Notes: a model not told the origin generated them from the sequence alone. DNA of 64,000 bases from Flavobacteriaceae bacterium (GCA_016649715.1 JAENXC010000005.1:1-64000); one strand, 5' to 3'. Positions 16,996 through 26,625 are shown, counted from the first letter of the stretch. Translations and numbers: made by a program.

Positions 16996-17078
16996 ACCCG
17001 GGTGCTGGAATTGGTAGACAGGCATGGTTGAGGGCCATGTGTCCTAAGGATGTGTGGGTTCAAGTCCCATTCCGGGTA
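16996..17078 (+). tRNA. tRNA-Leu (anticodon GAG)
   Basis: The acceptor arm ACCCGGG (16996-17002) pairs with TCCGGGT (17071-17077); A17078 is the discriminator. The anticodon stem CATGG/CCATG encloses the loop TTGAGGG, giving anticodon GAG, which reads CUU/CUC leucine codons. A long variable arm (TGTCCTAAGGATGT) and a T loop GGTTCAAGTCC mark it as a class II leucine tRNA. The CCA end is not encoded. Confidence 0.95.
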
Positions 17079-17172
17079 CAATTTTTCTACTGTGTTTATA
17101 GAATTTCAATTTTATCTAAACAAATTCACTTCCTTTTAGTATTTTCACACAGTAATATTAAAGTACACTTCT

Positions 17173-18075
17173 GTGGTTAAAAATCAATTTGGGATAAAGG
17201 ATCTCGAAAACCTTTCAAACGTTAAGGCCCACACCATACGCATTTGGGAGAAACGCTACAACCTTCTTGAACCGGACCGTACCGATACCAACATCAGAAA
17301 GTACAACCTTGAAAACCTTAAAAAATTACTGAACATTGCCTATCTATACAACGCGGGGCATAAAATTTCAAAACTTGCAAGCATAGATTCAGCACAGATC
17401 CAGGCATTGATTAAAAACAACATCAATGGTCTGGATCCCGAATATACACGCAATATTTTCAAATCAATAATGCTGGAGTTTGATGGGGAACTTTTTGATG
17501 AAACCCTTAAAAAATTATTGGAGCACAAAACCTTTCGCGAAGTTTTTTCATTCGTATTTGTGCCGCTGCTCAACGAAACGGGCGTATTGTGGCATTCGGG
17601 GACTATAGATCCTTCGCACGAACATTTTATTTCAGAAAAAATAAAGCATTCCATTATACTGCACAGTGATACCTTCCAAAAAACAACAGAAAGGGAAACT
17701 TCAAAAACTTTTGTCCTTTATCTTCCACACGATGAAATCCACGAAATAGGGCTTTTGTATGCAAATTATGAGCTTCTTTCCGCAGGTTTCAAAACTATCT
17801 ATTTGGGTGCAAGTATTCCTTTAGAAAGTCTGAGCAACGTTCTCAAAAATAAAAATGAGGTCATTTTCATCACCTATTTTACCGTGTGTCCAGAGCAAGA
17901 CCAAATTGAAAAATATCTGAACGAATTTCAGCGCGATGTATGTACAAGCAATCCATGCGAATTGTGGGTTTTAGGGAGTAAAGCAAAAAAGAATACCCCG
18001 CACGGCGAAAATATCCGTTTCTTCAATGATTTGAAGCTGTTTACAAAAGAACTCGAAAATCCTAAATACAATTGA
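17173..18075 (+). CDS. MerR-family regulator with a B12-binding light-sensor domain (CarA/CarH/LitR type)
   Basis: The 300-residue protein starts at GTG. Residues 5-70 form a MerR winged-helix domain (HTIRIWEKRYNLLEPDR). Residues 95-170 form the helical bundle that caps cobalamin and contain W140-x9-E150-H151, the motif of adenosylcobalamin-dependent photoreceptors. Residues 180-290 form the Rossmann-like B12-binding domain with E188-I-H190-E-I-G193, where the histidine ligates cobalt. In known CarH proteins the dark tetramer represses carotenoid genes and light breaks the cobalt-carbon bond to release DNA. The position just before crtI strongly suggests the same role here. Light response is inferred, not shown. 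Confidence 0.85.
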   Translation: MVKNQFGIKDLENLSNVKAHTIRIWEKRYNLLEPDRTDTNIRKYNLENLKKLLNIAYLYNAGHKISKLASIDSAQIQALIKNNINGLDPEYTRNIFKSIMLEFDGELFDETLKKLLEHKTFREVFSFVFVPLLNETGVLWHSGTIDPSHEHFISEKIKHSIILHSDTFQKTTERETSKTFVLYLPHDEIHEIGLLYANYELLSAGFKTIYLGASIPLESLSNVLKNKNEVIFITYFTVCPEQDQIEKYLNEFQRDVCTSNPCELWVLGSKAKKNTPHGENIRFFNDLKLFTKELENPKYN

Positions 18076-18177
18076 ATTCCTCAGTTTTTTCAAAAATTAA
18101 AAATCCATAAATACGCTTCAAATAAAAATTATTCTCAAATTCTTAAAAAACCCCAACAAATAAATTTATATAAATTA

Positions 18178-18213
18178 TATTTTTGTTTAAATAAAATGTA
18201 GTTTTGTTAAACA
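18178..18213 (+). promoter_or_regulatory. crtI promoter region with two -7 boxes and a candidate operator
   Basis: TATTTTTG (18178-18185) and TAGTTTTG (18199-18206) both match TAnnTTTG. TGTTTAA (18184-18190) and TTAAACA (18207-18213) form a perfect 7-bp inverted repeat spanning both boxes. Viewed otherwise, TTTTGTTTAAA and TTTTGTTAAAC form a direct repeat with a 21-bp period, near two helical turns. A repressor bound here would block RNA polymerase. The neighbouring MerR-B12 protein is the natural candidate. Confidence 0.5.
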
Positions 18214-18215
18214 GA

Positions 18216-19682
18216 ATGGAAAAAAATATTGCAGTTATTGGTTCCGGTTTTTCGTCGCTCGCCGCTTCGTGCTATCTGGCACAAGCGGGAAATAAGGTGA
18301 CTATTTACGAGAAAAATGAAACCATTGGCGGTCGTGCACGACAGTTCAAAAAAGCTGGATTTACCTTTGATATGGGTCCAACCTGGTACTGGATGCCCGA
18401 TGTCTTCGAGCATTTTTTCAATGACTTCAGGAAAAAGCCATCCCAATTTTATGAACTTGAAAAGTTAAATCCAGCCTACCGTGTTTTCTTTGGAACGGAT
18501 GATTATATAATTATTGAAGACACAATCGAAAAAATTTGCGCGGCTTTTGAAAAAGAAGAATCTGGAAGCTCCATAAAACTTAAAGAATTTATGGCCCAAG
18601 CAATGGACAATTACAATATTGCCATTAAAGATTTGGTTTATAGGCCCGGCATTTCCCCGATTGAGCTGGTAACCCCAATAACAATGAAAAAAATTGGGCA
18701 ATTTTTCAGTACCATCAGCAAAGAGGTCCGTAGCGAATTCAAAAACCCAAAACTTATTTCAATCTTAGAATTTCCTGTTTTATTTTTAGGTGCCAAACCT
18801 TCTAAAACCCCTGCTTTTTACAACTTTATGAACTATGCAGATTTTGGACTCGGCACCTTTCACCCAAAAAAAGGAATGTATTCCGTAGTCAATGGAATGA
18901 AAGAGCTTGCCGAGGAATTGGGTGTAACAATAAAAACCAAACAAAAGGTCGAAAAAATTATAGTCGAAAAAGGAAAGGTCACTTCAATCATAGTAAATGG
19001 CGAAAAAATTATTGCGGATGTAGTTTTAAGCGGAGCAGACTATCACCACACGGAAACCTTGCTCGATATAAAATTTCGGCAGTATTCTGAAAACTATTGG
19101 CAAAAGAAAACCTTTGCCCCTTCAGCATTGCTTTTTTACGTGGGTTTCAGCAAAAAAATAGAAAATGTGGACCATCATACTTTATTTTTCGATGTAGATT
19201 TTGAAAAACATACCGAAGAAATATATGACAAGCCGCAATGGCCGGACGAGCCACTTTTTTATGCCAGCTTTCCTTCCAAAACCGATGAAACCGTTTCACC
19301 AGAAGGCAAAGAAGCGGGTATTTTCCTGATTCCATTGGCACCCGGACTGGATGATATACCCGAAATCCGCGAGGAATATTTCGATAAAATTTTAGAAAGA
19401 TTTGAAAAAACCACCAACCAAGAGGTCAAAAATTACGTTATATTTAAAGAGTCTTTTTGCATCAACGATTTCATTTCAGATTACAACAGCTATAAAGGGA
19501 ATGCTTACGGACTTGCAAATACACTAATGCAAACGGCCTTTTTGAGACCAAAACTGAAAAGTGGGAAAGTGAAAAACCTGTTTTTTACAGGGCAACTAAC
19601 CGTGCCAGGGCCGGGAGTGCCCCCAGCCCTTATTTCAGGAAAACTGGTGGCGGGACTTATAGAAAAAGAAAGCCAAAATTGA
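18216..19682 (+). CDS. crtI: Phytoene desaturase
   Basis: From the ATG at 18216 the product is 488 residues. The FAD motif VIGSGFSSLAASCYLA is at the N terminus, followed by YEKNETIGGRARQF. The carotenoid desaturase signature FFTGQLTVPGPGVPPALISG closes the C-terminal end. It dehydrogenates phytoene to lycopene using FAD at the membrane. A TTG four codons upstream also opens the frame but lies inside the candidate operator. The stop overlaps the start of crtB by four bases, so the two are translationally coupled. Confidence 0.95.
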   Translation: MEKNIAVIGSGFSSLAASCYLAQAGNKVTIYEKNETIGGRARQFKKAGFTFDMGPTWYWMPDVFEHFFNDFRKKPSQFYELEKLNPAYRVFFGTDDYIIIEDTIEKICAAFEKEESGSSIKLKEFMAQAMDNYNIAIKDLVYRPGISPIELVTPITMKKIGQFFSTISKEVRSEFKNPKLISILEFPVLFLGAKPSKTPAFYNFMNYADFGLGTFHPKKGMYSVVNGMKELAEELGVTIKTKQKVEKIIVEKGKVTSIIVNGEKIIADVVLSGADYHHTETLLDIKFRQYSENYWQKKTFAPSALLFYVGFSKKIENVDHHTLFFDVDFEKHTEEIYDKPQWPDEPLFYASFPSKTDETVSPEGKEAGIFLIPLAPGLDDIPEIREEYFDKILERFEKTTNQEVKNYVIFKESFCINDFISDYNSYKGNAYGLANTLMQTAFLRPKLKSGKVKNLFFTGQLTVPGPGVPPALISGKLVAGLIEKESQN

Positions 19683-20518
19683 AAGAACTCTTCGACATAG
19701 TATCTGAAAAATGCAGCAAAAAGGTTACTGAAACTTACAGTACTTCTTTTTCGTTGGCCACGCGAATGTTGGGCCCTTCCATTCGGCAGGATATCTACAA
19801 TATTTATGGTTTCGTTCGCCTCGCAGACGAAATTGTGGATTCTTTTCACGATTATGAAAAAGAAATGCTTTTCAACCGTTTCGAAAATGCTTTAAATGAA
19901 GCTATGCAGGATCGCATTAGCCTCAACCCTATCTTGAATTCATTTCAAAAAACAGTTTATAAATACAATATTGAAAAGGAATTGATCCAAACTTTTATGG
20001 ACAGCATGCGGTTGGATTTGACAAAAAGCTCTTATTCTGTGGAAGAATTCAATGAGTATATCTACGGTTCGGCAGATGTGGTGGGGCTTATGTGCCTAAA
20101 AGTTTTTGTGAAAGGAGATGCAAAAAAATACAATGAATTGAAAGAATCCGCTATGAATCTGGGTTCCGCATTCCAAAAAGTGAACTTTCTGCGCGACTTA
20201 AAGGAAGATTTTGATAATTTGAACCGAAACTATTTCCCAAATACCAATCTAAATGCTTTGGATGAAGTTTCAAAAGAAAAGATAATCCAGGAAATTGAAG
20301 AAAATTTCAACAAGGGATATTTAGGCATCCTACTTTTGCCACACGATGCAAAACTGGGCGTTTATATAGCGTATAGATATTACAGAAGATTACTGAAAAA
20401 ACTACAACAAACTCCCGCAACTGAAATTAAAAATGCACGAATACGCGTGCCGAATTCTGAAAAAATCGGGCTATTGACCCGCAGCTATGTAAAATATCAA
20501 TTAAATTTGGTGAAATGA
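19679..20518 (+). CDS. crtB: Phytoene synthase
   Basis: The 279-residue trans-isoprenyl synthase condenses two geranylgeranyl diphosphates to phytoene. Both Mg-binding aspartate motifs are present: D50-E-I-V-D54 (RLADEIVDSF) and D173-L-K-E-D177 (FLRDLKEDFDN). ETYSTSFSLATRML matches the conserved family start. No ATG is available at the right place; the TTG at 19679, overlapping the crtI TGA as TTGA, fits the family's usual N terminus. It is the second gene of the carotenoid operon. Confidence 0.95.
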   Translation: MKELFDIVSEKCSKKVTETYSTSFSLATRMLGPSIRQDIYNIYGFVRLADEIVDSFHDYEKEMLFNRFENALNEAMQDRISLNPILNSFQKTVYKYNIEKELIQTFMDSMRLDLTKSSYSVEEFNEYIYGSADVVGLMCLKVFVKGDAKKYNELKESAMNLGSAFQKVNFLRDLKEDFDNLNRNYFPNTNLNALDEVSKEKIIQEIEENFNKGYLGILLLPHDAKLGVYIAYRYYRRLLKKLQQTPATEIKNARIRVPNSEKIGLLTRSYVKYQLNLVK

Positions 20519-20537
20519 TGGGTGATGGATGCTGCAA

Positions 20538-20600
20538 AAATCACAAATTAACAAAACACAAATCACAAATTAACAAATCCCGAATTAACGAATTAACAAA
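20538..20600. repeat. 15-bp AATTAAC repeat between crtB and crtZ
   Basis: Degenerate units of AATCACAAATTAACA and AATCCCGAATTAACG fill the 87-bp gap between crtB and crtZ. This is the same family as 1861-1920 and 57643-57680. Its presence inside an operon may affect coupling between the two genes. Confidence 0.7.
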
Positions 20601-20605
20601 CAACA

Positions 20606-21055
20606 ATGACAATCCTTCTTTGGATATTAATATTCATAACCACTTTCTGCTTTATGGAATTTATGGCGTGGTTTACGCATAAATACATTATGCACGGCTT
20701 CCTGTGGAAACTTCACAAAGACCACCATCACAAGGATCACGGCAGTTGGTGGGAGCGCAACGATTATTTTTTTCTCTTTTATGCGCTTGTGAGCATCAGT
20801 TGTTTTGTGGGTTGGAGTTATTTCAGTTTTTGGGCCGGACTGCCACTTGGTTTGGGGATTTTCGCCTACGGACTCACCTATTTTTTAGTACACGACATTT
20901 TCATCCACCAGCGTTTTAAAATGTTCCGAAATAGCAATAATTGGTATGCTCGCGGAATCCGGAGAGCGCACAAAATCCATCACAAACATTTGGGAAAAGG
21001 AGAAAGTGAATGTTTCGGAATGCTTCTTCCGCCGTTAAAATATTTCAAAAAATAA
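20606..21055 (+). CDS. crtZ: Beta-carotene hydroxylase
   Basis: The 149-residue integral membrane protein belongs to the fatty-acid-hydroxylase superfamily. The di-iron histidine clusters are all visible: THKYIMHG, LHKDHHHKDH, HDIFIHQRF and RAHKIHHKH. Membrane segments lie at about residues 3-20, 53-72 and 78-95. It hydroxylates the beta-ionone rings of beta-carotene to give zeaxanthin, the usual yellow pigment of marine flavobacteria. Confidence 0.93.
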   Translation: MTILLWILIFITTFCFMEFMAWFTHKYIMHGFLWKLHKDHHHKDHGSWWERNDYFFLFYALVSISCFVGWSYFSFWAGLPLGLGIFAYGLTYFLVHDIFIHQRFKMFRNSNNWYARGIRRAHKIHHKHLGKGESECFGMLLPPLKYFKK

Positions 21056-21058
21056 GTT

Positions 21059-21769
21059 ATGTGGCACCTTTATCTATTGCTTGACGTTGCTTCGCTCAGT
21101 GTTCCTTTTGTGTTCAGCTTTCACCCAAAACTTAAGTTTTACAGGCTTTGGAAATACTTTATCCCATCCACTTTTATAATGATGGCGTTTTTTATACCGT
21201 GGGACATCATTTTTACGCAAAACGGTTTCTGGGGCTTCAATGAAAAATATCTTTCGGGAATAAAATTTGCGGATTTACCTTTGGAAGAATGGCTCTTTTT
21301 TATCTGCATTCCCTACGCTTGCCTTTTCACAATTTATGCTTTTAAGAATTTATTGCCGAAGTTTTCCCTTTCTAACAAAACCACGGCCGTTGTTTACTTT
21401 TCTATGCAAACCGTTTTGTTAGTAGCGCTTTTATACTTTTATAACCGTTGGTACACAGCCATAAATTTTGGCTATTCAATAGTATTAATGGCTTTGGTCT
21501 ATAATTACAAACGGGAAGCTTTGAATGTTTTCTTCCCCGTATTCAGCATTCTTTTAATTCCTTTTTTTATTGTGAATGGATTCCTCACCGGCAGCTGGAT
21601 CCACAAAGAAGTGGTTTGGTACAACAATGCCGAAACCCTTGGAATCCGAATTGGCACCGTGCCCATTGAAGACAGTATCTATGCCCTCGGAATGCTGCTA
21701 ACGGTTTTTGTTTTGATGGAAAAGTTTAGGGAAAAATACTCTTCAAAAATTAAAAAAATGCAAGAGTGA
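21059..21769 (+). CDS. crtY: Lycopene cyclase, fused CrtYcd type
   Basis: The 236-residue protein has about seven membrane segments and the duplicated lycopene-cyclase-domain motifs, FFIPWDIIFTQNGFWGF and LPLEEWLFFICIPYACLF in the first half and VPIEDSIYALGMLL in the second. Heterodimeric Gram-positive cyclases (CrtYc + CrtYd) are fused in Bacteroidota, and this length fits the fusion. It converts lycopene to beta-carotene, the CrtZ substrate. The ATG is three bases after the crtZ stop, so it is the fourth gene of the operon. Confidence 0.9.
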   Translation: MWHLYLLLDVASLSVPFVFSFHPKLKFYRLWKYFIPSTFIMMAFFIPWDIIFTQNGFWGFNEKYLSGIKFADLPLEEWLFFICIPYACLFTIYAFKNLLPKFSLSNKTTAVVYFSMQTVLLVALLYFYNRWYTAINFGYSIVLMALVYNYKREALNVFFPVFSILLIPFFIVNGFLTGSWIHKEVVWYNNAETLGIRIGTVPIEDSIYALGMLLTVFVLMEKFREKYSSKIKKMQE

Positions 21770-21881
21770 GTTTCTGAAAAAATCGGCAAATTAACTGTAT
21801 TAAAATTTTATATGCAATAGGTTGGCAATGTAAAACTATACAGATTTTATACTACATTTAAACCTAAAATCACGATTGTTT

Positions 21882-22466
21882 ATGATACATCCAAAAACCG
21901 AACTGAAACTAATAAGCAAAGAAATTGGCTACGGCGTTGTTGCCAAAGAATTTATACCCGCAGGAACAATTACATGGACTCTGGACGATTTGGACCGCGA
22001 ATTTACCCCAGCGCAATTCAGAAAAATGAATCCGCTCTATCAAAATATACTCGATACCTATTGCTACAGAAACAACAAAGGAAACTTGGTGCTCTGTTGG
22101 GATTATGGCCGCTTCGTAAACCACAGTTTTAAAAGCAACTGCCTTTCCACCGCGTATGATTTTGAAATTGCGATCCGCGATATTCAGTCAGGCGAGGAAC
22201 TGACGGATGACTACGGCTATTTAAACGTTTCGGAACCATTTAAGGGAATAGACGAAGGAACAAAGCGCAAAACAGTTTATCCCGATGACCTTTTGAACCA
22301 TTATCAAACTTGGGACAAACAACTCATTAAAAATTTTTCAAAAATAATTAAAGTAGAGCAGCCCTTAAAACAACTTATCGATCCAAAAGTATGGGATGAA
22401 ATCGTTGACATTTCCAAAGGAAAAAAAGAAATGGAATCTATTTTGAAAAATCATTTCGCGGGTTAA
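21882..22466 (+). CDS. SET-domain protein lysine methyltransferase
   Basis: The 194-residue protein is essentially a bare SET domain. GYGVVAKEFIPAGT opens the fold, FVNHSFKSNCLST is the NHS..N cofactor motif, and SGEELTDDYGY carries the catalytic tyrosine region. The family transfers methyl groups from S-adenosylmethionine to lysines; the target protein is unknown. The ATG at 21882 is preferred to a TTG six bases upstream. It follows the carotenoid operon by 112 bp without an obvious terminator, so partial cotranscription is possible. Confidence 0.8.
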   Translation: MIHPKTELKLISKEIGYGVVAKEFIPAGTITWTLDDLDREFTPAQFRKMNPLYQNILDTYCYRNNKGNLVLCWDYGRFVNHSFKSNCLSTAYDFEIAIRDIQSGEELTDDYGYLNVSEPFKGIDEGTKRKTVYPDDLLNHYQTWDKQLIKNFSKIIKVEQPLKQLIDPKVWDEIVDISKGKKEMESILKNHFAG

Positions 22467-22477
22467 TTCTTAAAAAA

Positions 22478-23062
22478 TCATTCAATGAGAAGATTATCCA
22501 AAAGCGTTCGCATTTTTTCGCTGTTCCAATCGGCTGCGCCTTCTTCATCAATAACTATTTCACCCGATTTCGAAATTAAATAACTCGTTGGAAGAACATT
22601 TGATTCCAGCTGTTTCGGAGCTTCTGAAGTTTGAAGATAAATGTGTAAAGTATAGCCGTTTTTCTCCATAAAATGCTGCACTTTTTCAGCCTTTTCCGAA
22701 GTTACAAAATAGAAATCCACTTTGTCTTTATAACTGTCATATAATTTTTGAAACGAAGGCATTTCCGCAACACAGGGCGGGCACCAAGTAGCCCAGAAGT
22801 TCACTATTACAACTTTCCCTTTCGATTGCGAAAAATTTACTTCCTGCCTTTCGGCAGGCACGGCTTCAGCATCCAATTTCTGCAAATTCCAATTGTAATC
22901 TTGAAGCGTTTCACGATCATTCCCAGATTTTTCAGAAGGCGAAAAAGATATGAGCCGTTGCACGAAAACCTGAATTGGCATCCGTGTTTGAGGAATAATC
23001 AATAAGGCCAAAAATGCGACAAACAAGATGTTGCTCCAGTGTTTTTTTAGAAAGGGAATCAT
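22478..23062 (-). CDS. TlpA-like membrane-anchored thioredoxin
   Basis: The 194-residue protein has an N-terminal membrane anchor (residues 10-25) and a periplasmic thioredoxin domain with C94-P-P-C97 in FWATWCPPCVAEMPSF. The family reduces disulphides in the periplasm, often for cytochrome c maturation. Residues 67-73 (AVPAERQ) come from a palindromic repeat at 22843-22864 and lie in the linker just before the domain, where extra residues are harmless. It lies head-to-tail after aconitase but is separated from it by a long hairpin. Confidence 0.85.
   Translation of the reverse strand: MIPFLKKHWSNILFVAFLALLIIPQTRMPIQVFVQRLISFSPSEKSGNDRETLQDYNWNLQKLDAEAVPAERQEVNFSQSKGKVVIVNFWATWCPPCVAEMPSFQKLYDSYKDKVDFYFVTSEKAEKVQHFMEKNGYTLHIYLQTSEAPKQLESNVLPTSYLISKSGEIVIDEEGAADWNSEKMRTLLDNLLIE
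22843..22864. repeat. Intragenic palindrome CCTGCC...GGCAGG in the thioredoxin gene
   Basis: CCTGCCTTTCGGCAGG followed by CACGGC. This is the same element as at 9900-9927 in the glycosyltransferase gene, in the same reading frame relative to the palindrome (PAERQE here, PAGEGRQE there). Confidence 0.75.
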
Positions 23063-23078
23063 AATTTTATTGTATAAA

Positions 23079-23175
23079 AAACCTCAAAGGTCTTTCATTC
23101 TTCGCTTAAAGCTTGTGCCTCCGCTAAAGCTTCAGCGACACGCGGACGAATGACGAAGGAAGACCTTTGAGGTTT
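23079..23175 (-). terminator. Long hairpin after aconitase
   Basis: AAACCTCAAAGGTC (23079-23092) and GACCTTTGAGGTTT (23162-23175) are perfect 14-bp complements. The 69-base interior contains a shorter REP-like segment (GACGAATGACGAAGGA). It terminates aconitase transcription on the minus strand and also sits immediately upstream of the thioredoxin ATG at 23062. Confidence 0.65.
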
Positions 23176-23194
23176 AAACTTTAGATATTTTAAT

Positions 23195-25459
23195 TTAAGC
23201 GTTCTGCTTTTTAATCAAATTTAAAGCTGATCCTTCGTGATACCACTTTATTTGGGCATCGTTGTAAGTGTGGTTCGCTTTTATGGTTTCTTTATTGCCA
23301 TCTTTATGAACTATTTCAATGGTCAACGGTTTGTTTTCAGCAAAATCGGCAATGTCCACAAAGTTGAAGGTATCGTCTTCCTGAATTTTATCGTAATCTG
23401 CTTCATTGGCAAACGTCAGTCCCAACATTCCCTGTTTCTTCAAATTCGTTTCGTGGATACGTGCGAATGATTTTACTAAAACCGCCGCAACACCCAGAAA
23501 GCGAGGCTGCATGGCTGCGTGCTCACGCGAGGAACCTTCACCGTAATTATGGTCACCCACAACAATGGTTTTTATTCCTTTGGCTTTGTATTGACGCTGA
23601 ACGTCTGGCACTCCCCCGTAATCACCAGTGAATTGGTTTTTTACAAAATTCGTTTTTTTGTTGAAAGCATTTACAGCGCCAATCAAGGTATTGTTAGCTA
23701 TATTGTCCAAATGCCCACGGTAGCGCAACCAAGGTCCAGCCATAGAAATATGGTCGGTGGTACATTTTCCAAAAGCTTTGATCAGCAATTTCACACCCTG
23801 CAATTCAGAATTTTTTATGGGAACAAATGGCTCCAACAATTGAAGCCTCTCACTGTCTTTAGCAACTTTCACGTCAACCGAGCTTCCGTCTTCCTTTGGT
23901 GCCAAAAAGCCGTTGTCATCCACTTCAAAACCTTTTGGGGGAAGTTCCAAACCAATGGGTTCATCGAGTTTTACTTCCTTTCCATCTTCATTTATGAGTG
24001 TATCGTTCATTGGGTCAAAATCCAAACGGCCCGAGATTGCGATAGCGGCTACCATTTCCGGAGAGCCTACAAAAGCGTGGGTGTTTGGGTTTCCATCAGC
24101 TCGTTTTGAAAAGTTACGGTTGAAGGAATGGACGATGGTGTTCTTTTCGTCACCTTTTCTATCACTTCGGTCCCATTGACCAATGCAGGGACCGCAAGCA
24201 TTTGTAAAAATAGTTGCTCCAAGATTTTCAAAAACTTCCAATAGTCCGTCGCGTTGCGCCGTAAAACGAATTTGTTCAGAACCTGGGTTAATTCCTAAAT
24301 CACTTTTCGGTTTTATTTTTTTGTCGATGGCTTGTTGTGCGATAGAAGCTGCTCTCGTTAAATCTTCATAAGAAGAGTTTGTGCAGGAACCGATCAAGCC
24401 CCAATCTACCTTTATGGGCCAATCATTTTTCTTCGCCTTTTCACCTAATTGACCAACCGGAGTTGCCAAATCTGGCGTAAAAGGTCCGTTTAAATGTGGG
24501 CGAAGGGTTGTTAAATCTATTTCAATAACCTGATCGAAATACTTTTCCGGATTTGCATATACTTCATCATCACCTGTTAAATACTCTCTAATTTTATTTG
24601 CTTCATCCGCAATCTCAGAACGATCAGTTGCTCGAAGGAAACGCTCCATTGCGTCATCATAACCAAAAGTCGAAGTTGTTGCTCCAATTTCGGCACCCAT
24701 ATTGCAAATTGTCCCTTTTCCAGTACAGGAAAGATTTTTTGCGCCTGGACCAAAATATTCAACAATAGCCCCAGTTCCCCCTTTTACAGTAAGGATTCCG
24801 GCTACTTTCAAAATAACATCTTTTGATGCGGTCCAGCCATTTAATTCTCCAGTTAATTTAACACCGATTAGCTTTGGAAATTTCAATTCCCACGGCATTC
24901 CTGCCATTACGTCCACAGCATCTGCTCCACCAACGCCAATGGCGACCATTCCCAAACCACCAGCATTTACGGTGTGGCTGTCGGTCCCGATCATCATTCC
25001 GCCGGGGAATGCATAATTTTCAAGAACAACTTGATGGATTATTCCTGCTCCCGGTTTCCAAAAGCCAATTCCGTATTTGTTTGAAACAGATTCCAAAAAA
25101 TCAAAAACTTCGCTGCTGGTTTCATTGGCGCGCCTCAAATCTGGCACCGCACCCTGTTTGGCCTGTATTAAGTGATCACAGTGTACGGTTGTTGGCACTG
25201 CAACGGTTTTCTTTCCGGCTTGCATAAATTGAAGAAGTGCCATTTGTGCGGTAGCATCTTGGCAAGCAATCCGGTCTGGGGCAAAATCAACGTAGTCTTT
25301 TCCGCGTTGAATAGCTTTGTTTGGATTGCCGTCCCAAAGGTGGGAGTATAGTATTTTTTCAGAAAGGGTAAGCGGTTTTCCAGTGATTTCACGTGCTTTG
25401 TCTACACGTTCTGCCATCTGGGCATAAACCTTTTTAATCATATCAATATCAAAAGCCAT
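23195..25459 (-). CDS. acnA: Aconitate hydratase, mitochondrial type
   Basis: The 754-residue TCA-cycle enzyme interconverts citrate and isocitrate. The three cluster cysteines are Cys359 ([10 protein letters not shown]) and Cys422/Cys425 (ACGPCIGQW). The swivel domain at the C terminus has [14 protein letters not shown]. Length and the opening [15 protein letters not shown] match the mitochondrial-type aconitases common in Bacteroidota rather than the roughly 890-residue AcnA. Monocistronic. Confidence 0.95.
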   Translation of the reverse strand: MAFDIDMIKKVYAQMAERVDKAREITGKPLTLSEKILYSHLWDGNPNKAIQRGKDYVDFAPDRIACQDATAQMALLQFMQAGKKTVAVPTTVHCDHLIQAKQGAVPDLRRANETSSEVFDFLESVSNKYGIGFWKPGAGIIHQVVLENYAFPGGMMIGTDSHTVNAGGLGMVAIGVGGADAVDVMAGMPWELKFPKLIGVKLTGELNGWTASKDVILKVAGILTVKGGTGAIVEYFGPGAKNLSCTGKGTICNMGAEIGATTSTFGYDDAMERFLRATDRSEIADEANKIREYLTGDDEVYANPEKYFDQVIEIDLTTLRPHLNGPFTPDLATPVGQLGEKAKKNDWPIKVDWGLIGSCTNSSYEDLTRAASIAQQAIDKKIKPKSDLGINPGSEQIRFTAQRDGLLEVFENLGATIFTNACGPCIGQWDRSDRKGDEKNTIVHSFNRNFSKRADGNPNTHAFVGSPEMVAAIAISGRLDFDPMNDTLINEDGKEVKLDEPIGLELPPKGFEVDDNGFLAPKEDGSSVDVKVAKDSERLQLLEPFVPIKNSELQGVKLLIKAFGKCTTDHISMAGPWLRYRGHLDNIANNTLIGAVNAFNKKTNFVKNQFTGDYGGVPDVQRQYKAKGIKTIVVGDHNYGEGSSREHAAMQPRFLGVAAVLVKSFARIHETNLKKQGMLGLTFANEADYDKIQEDDTFNFVDIADFAENKPLTIEIVHKDGNKETIKANHTYNDAQIKWYHEGSALNLIKKQNA

Positions 25460-25671
25460 AGTCGTATTTTTTTGTGATGCGAAAGTACAAAAAAAATTAG
25501 AATATTTAAAAAATATTTAATGAAAATGCTCATTTAATGAATATAATTCATTAAAAATCAAATAATATTGCATATAATTATTAAATCAATAATTTTAGAT
25601 AGCCAAAATTATGGATTTCAAAATATTTAATATGGAAGATTTTGAAACTTTAAAGGAAAGCCAAACGGATT

Positions 25672-26625
25672 TTAATACAAGCTTTTGATAATCTCTTCAA
25701 TGCTCAACCCTTCGGCTTCAGCTTTGTAGTTTTTTATCAATCGGTGTCTTAAAATTCCAATTGCAGCTTTTTGGACATCTTCAATGTCTGGGGAAAATTT
25801 CCCGTGAAGGGCCGCGTGCGATTTTGCGGCCAAAATCAAGTTTTGCGAAGCCCGTGGACCTGCGCCCCAATCTATATAATTTTTTATAATTTCTGTGGCC
25901 GTAGAATTATTGGGCCGTGTTTTCCCAACTAAAGTAACCGCATATTCCACAACATTATCTGCCACGGGGATTCTTCGAATTAACTGTTGGAAATCGATAA
26001 TTTCTTGGGCAGTAAATAGTGGATTTACTTTTTGGGTTTCGCCAGAAGTTGTTTGCTTAACCACTTCCACCTCTTCCGAAAAAGAAGGATAATCTAGATT
26101 TATGGCGAACATAAAACGGTCCAATTGCGCTTCGGGCAACGGATAAGTCCCCTCCTGTTCTATTGGGTTTTGGGTGGCGAGTACAAAATAGGGCAAATCC
26201 AGTTTATAGTGATGCCCAGCAACTGTAACGGCGCGTTCCTGCATTGCTTCCAAAAGAGCAGCTTGGGTTTTTGGAGGTGTACGGTTAATCTCATCCGCAA
26301 GAATTATATTTGCGAAGATTGGGCCTTTTATGAATTTGAACTCACGGTTTTGATCAAGGATTTCAGAACCTAAAATGTCACTCGGCATCAGATCTGGCGT
26401 AAACTGTATTCTTTTGAATTGTAGCCCAAGAGCTTCCGCAACGGTATTAACCAATAATGTTTTTGCAAGCCCCGGAACGCCGATGAGCAACGCATGGCCG
26501 CCCGAAAAGATGGCGAGCAACACTTGCTCAACCACTTCATCCTGACCCACAATTACTTTTTTTATTTCCTGCCGAAGGGCGTTGTATTTTGAAACCAGTT
26601 GCGTTACCGCTGCTACGTCTGACAT
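25672..26625 (-). CDS. MoxR-family AAA+ ATPase
   Basis: The 317-residue ATPase has Walker A GVPGLAKT near residue 55 and Walker B LADEINRTPPKTQAALLEAM, the MoxR-specific extended form, plus sensor TQNPIEQEGTYPLPEAQLDRF. MoxR proteins act as chaperones that assemble or activate partner complexes, often with DUF58 and VWA proteins; none of those is adjacent here. The gene lies 13 bp downstream of the PPIase operon on the same strand and may be its last member. Confidence 0.85.
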   Translation of the reverse strand: MSDVAAVTQLVSKYNALRQEIKKVIVGQDEVVEQVLLAIFSGGHALLIGVPGLAKTLLVNTVAEALGLQFKRIQFTPDLMPSDILGSEILDQNREFKFIKGPIFANIILADEINRTPPKTQAALLEAMQERAVTVAGHHYKLDLPYFVLATQNPIEQEGTYPLPEAQLDRFMFAINLDYPSFSEEVEVVKQTTSGETQKVNPLFTAQEIIDFQQLIRRIPVADNVVEYAVTLVGKTRPNNSTATEIIKNYIDWGAGPRASQNLILAAKSHAALHGKFSPDIEDVQKAAIGILRHRLIKNYKAEAEGLSIEEIIKSLY

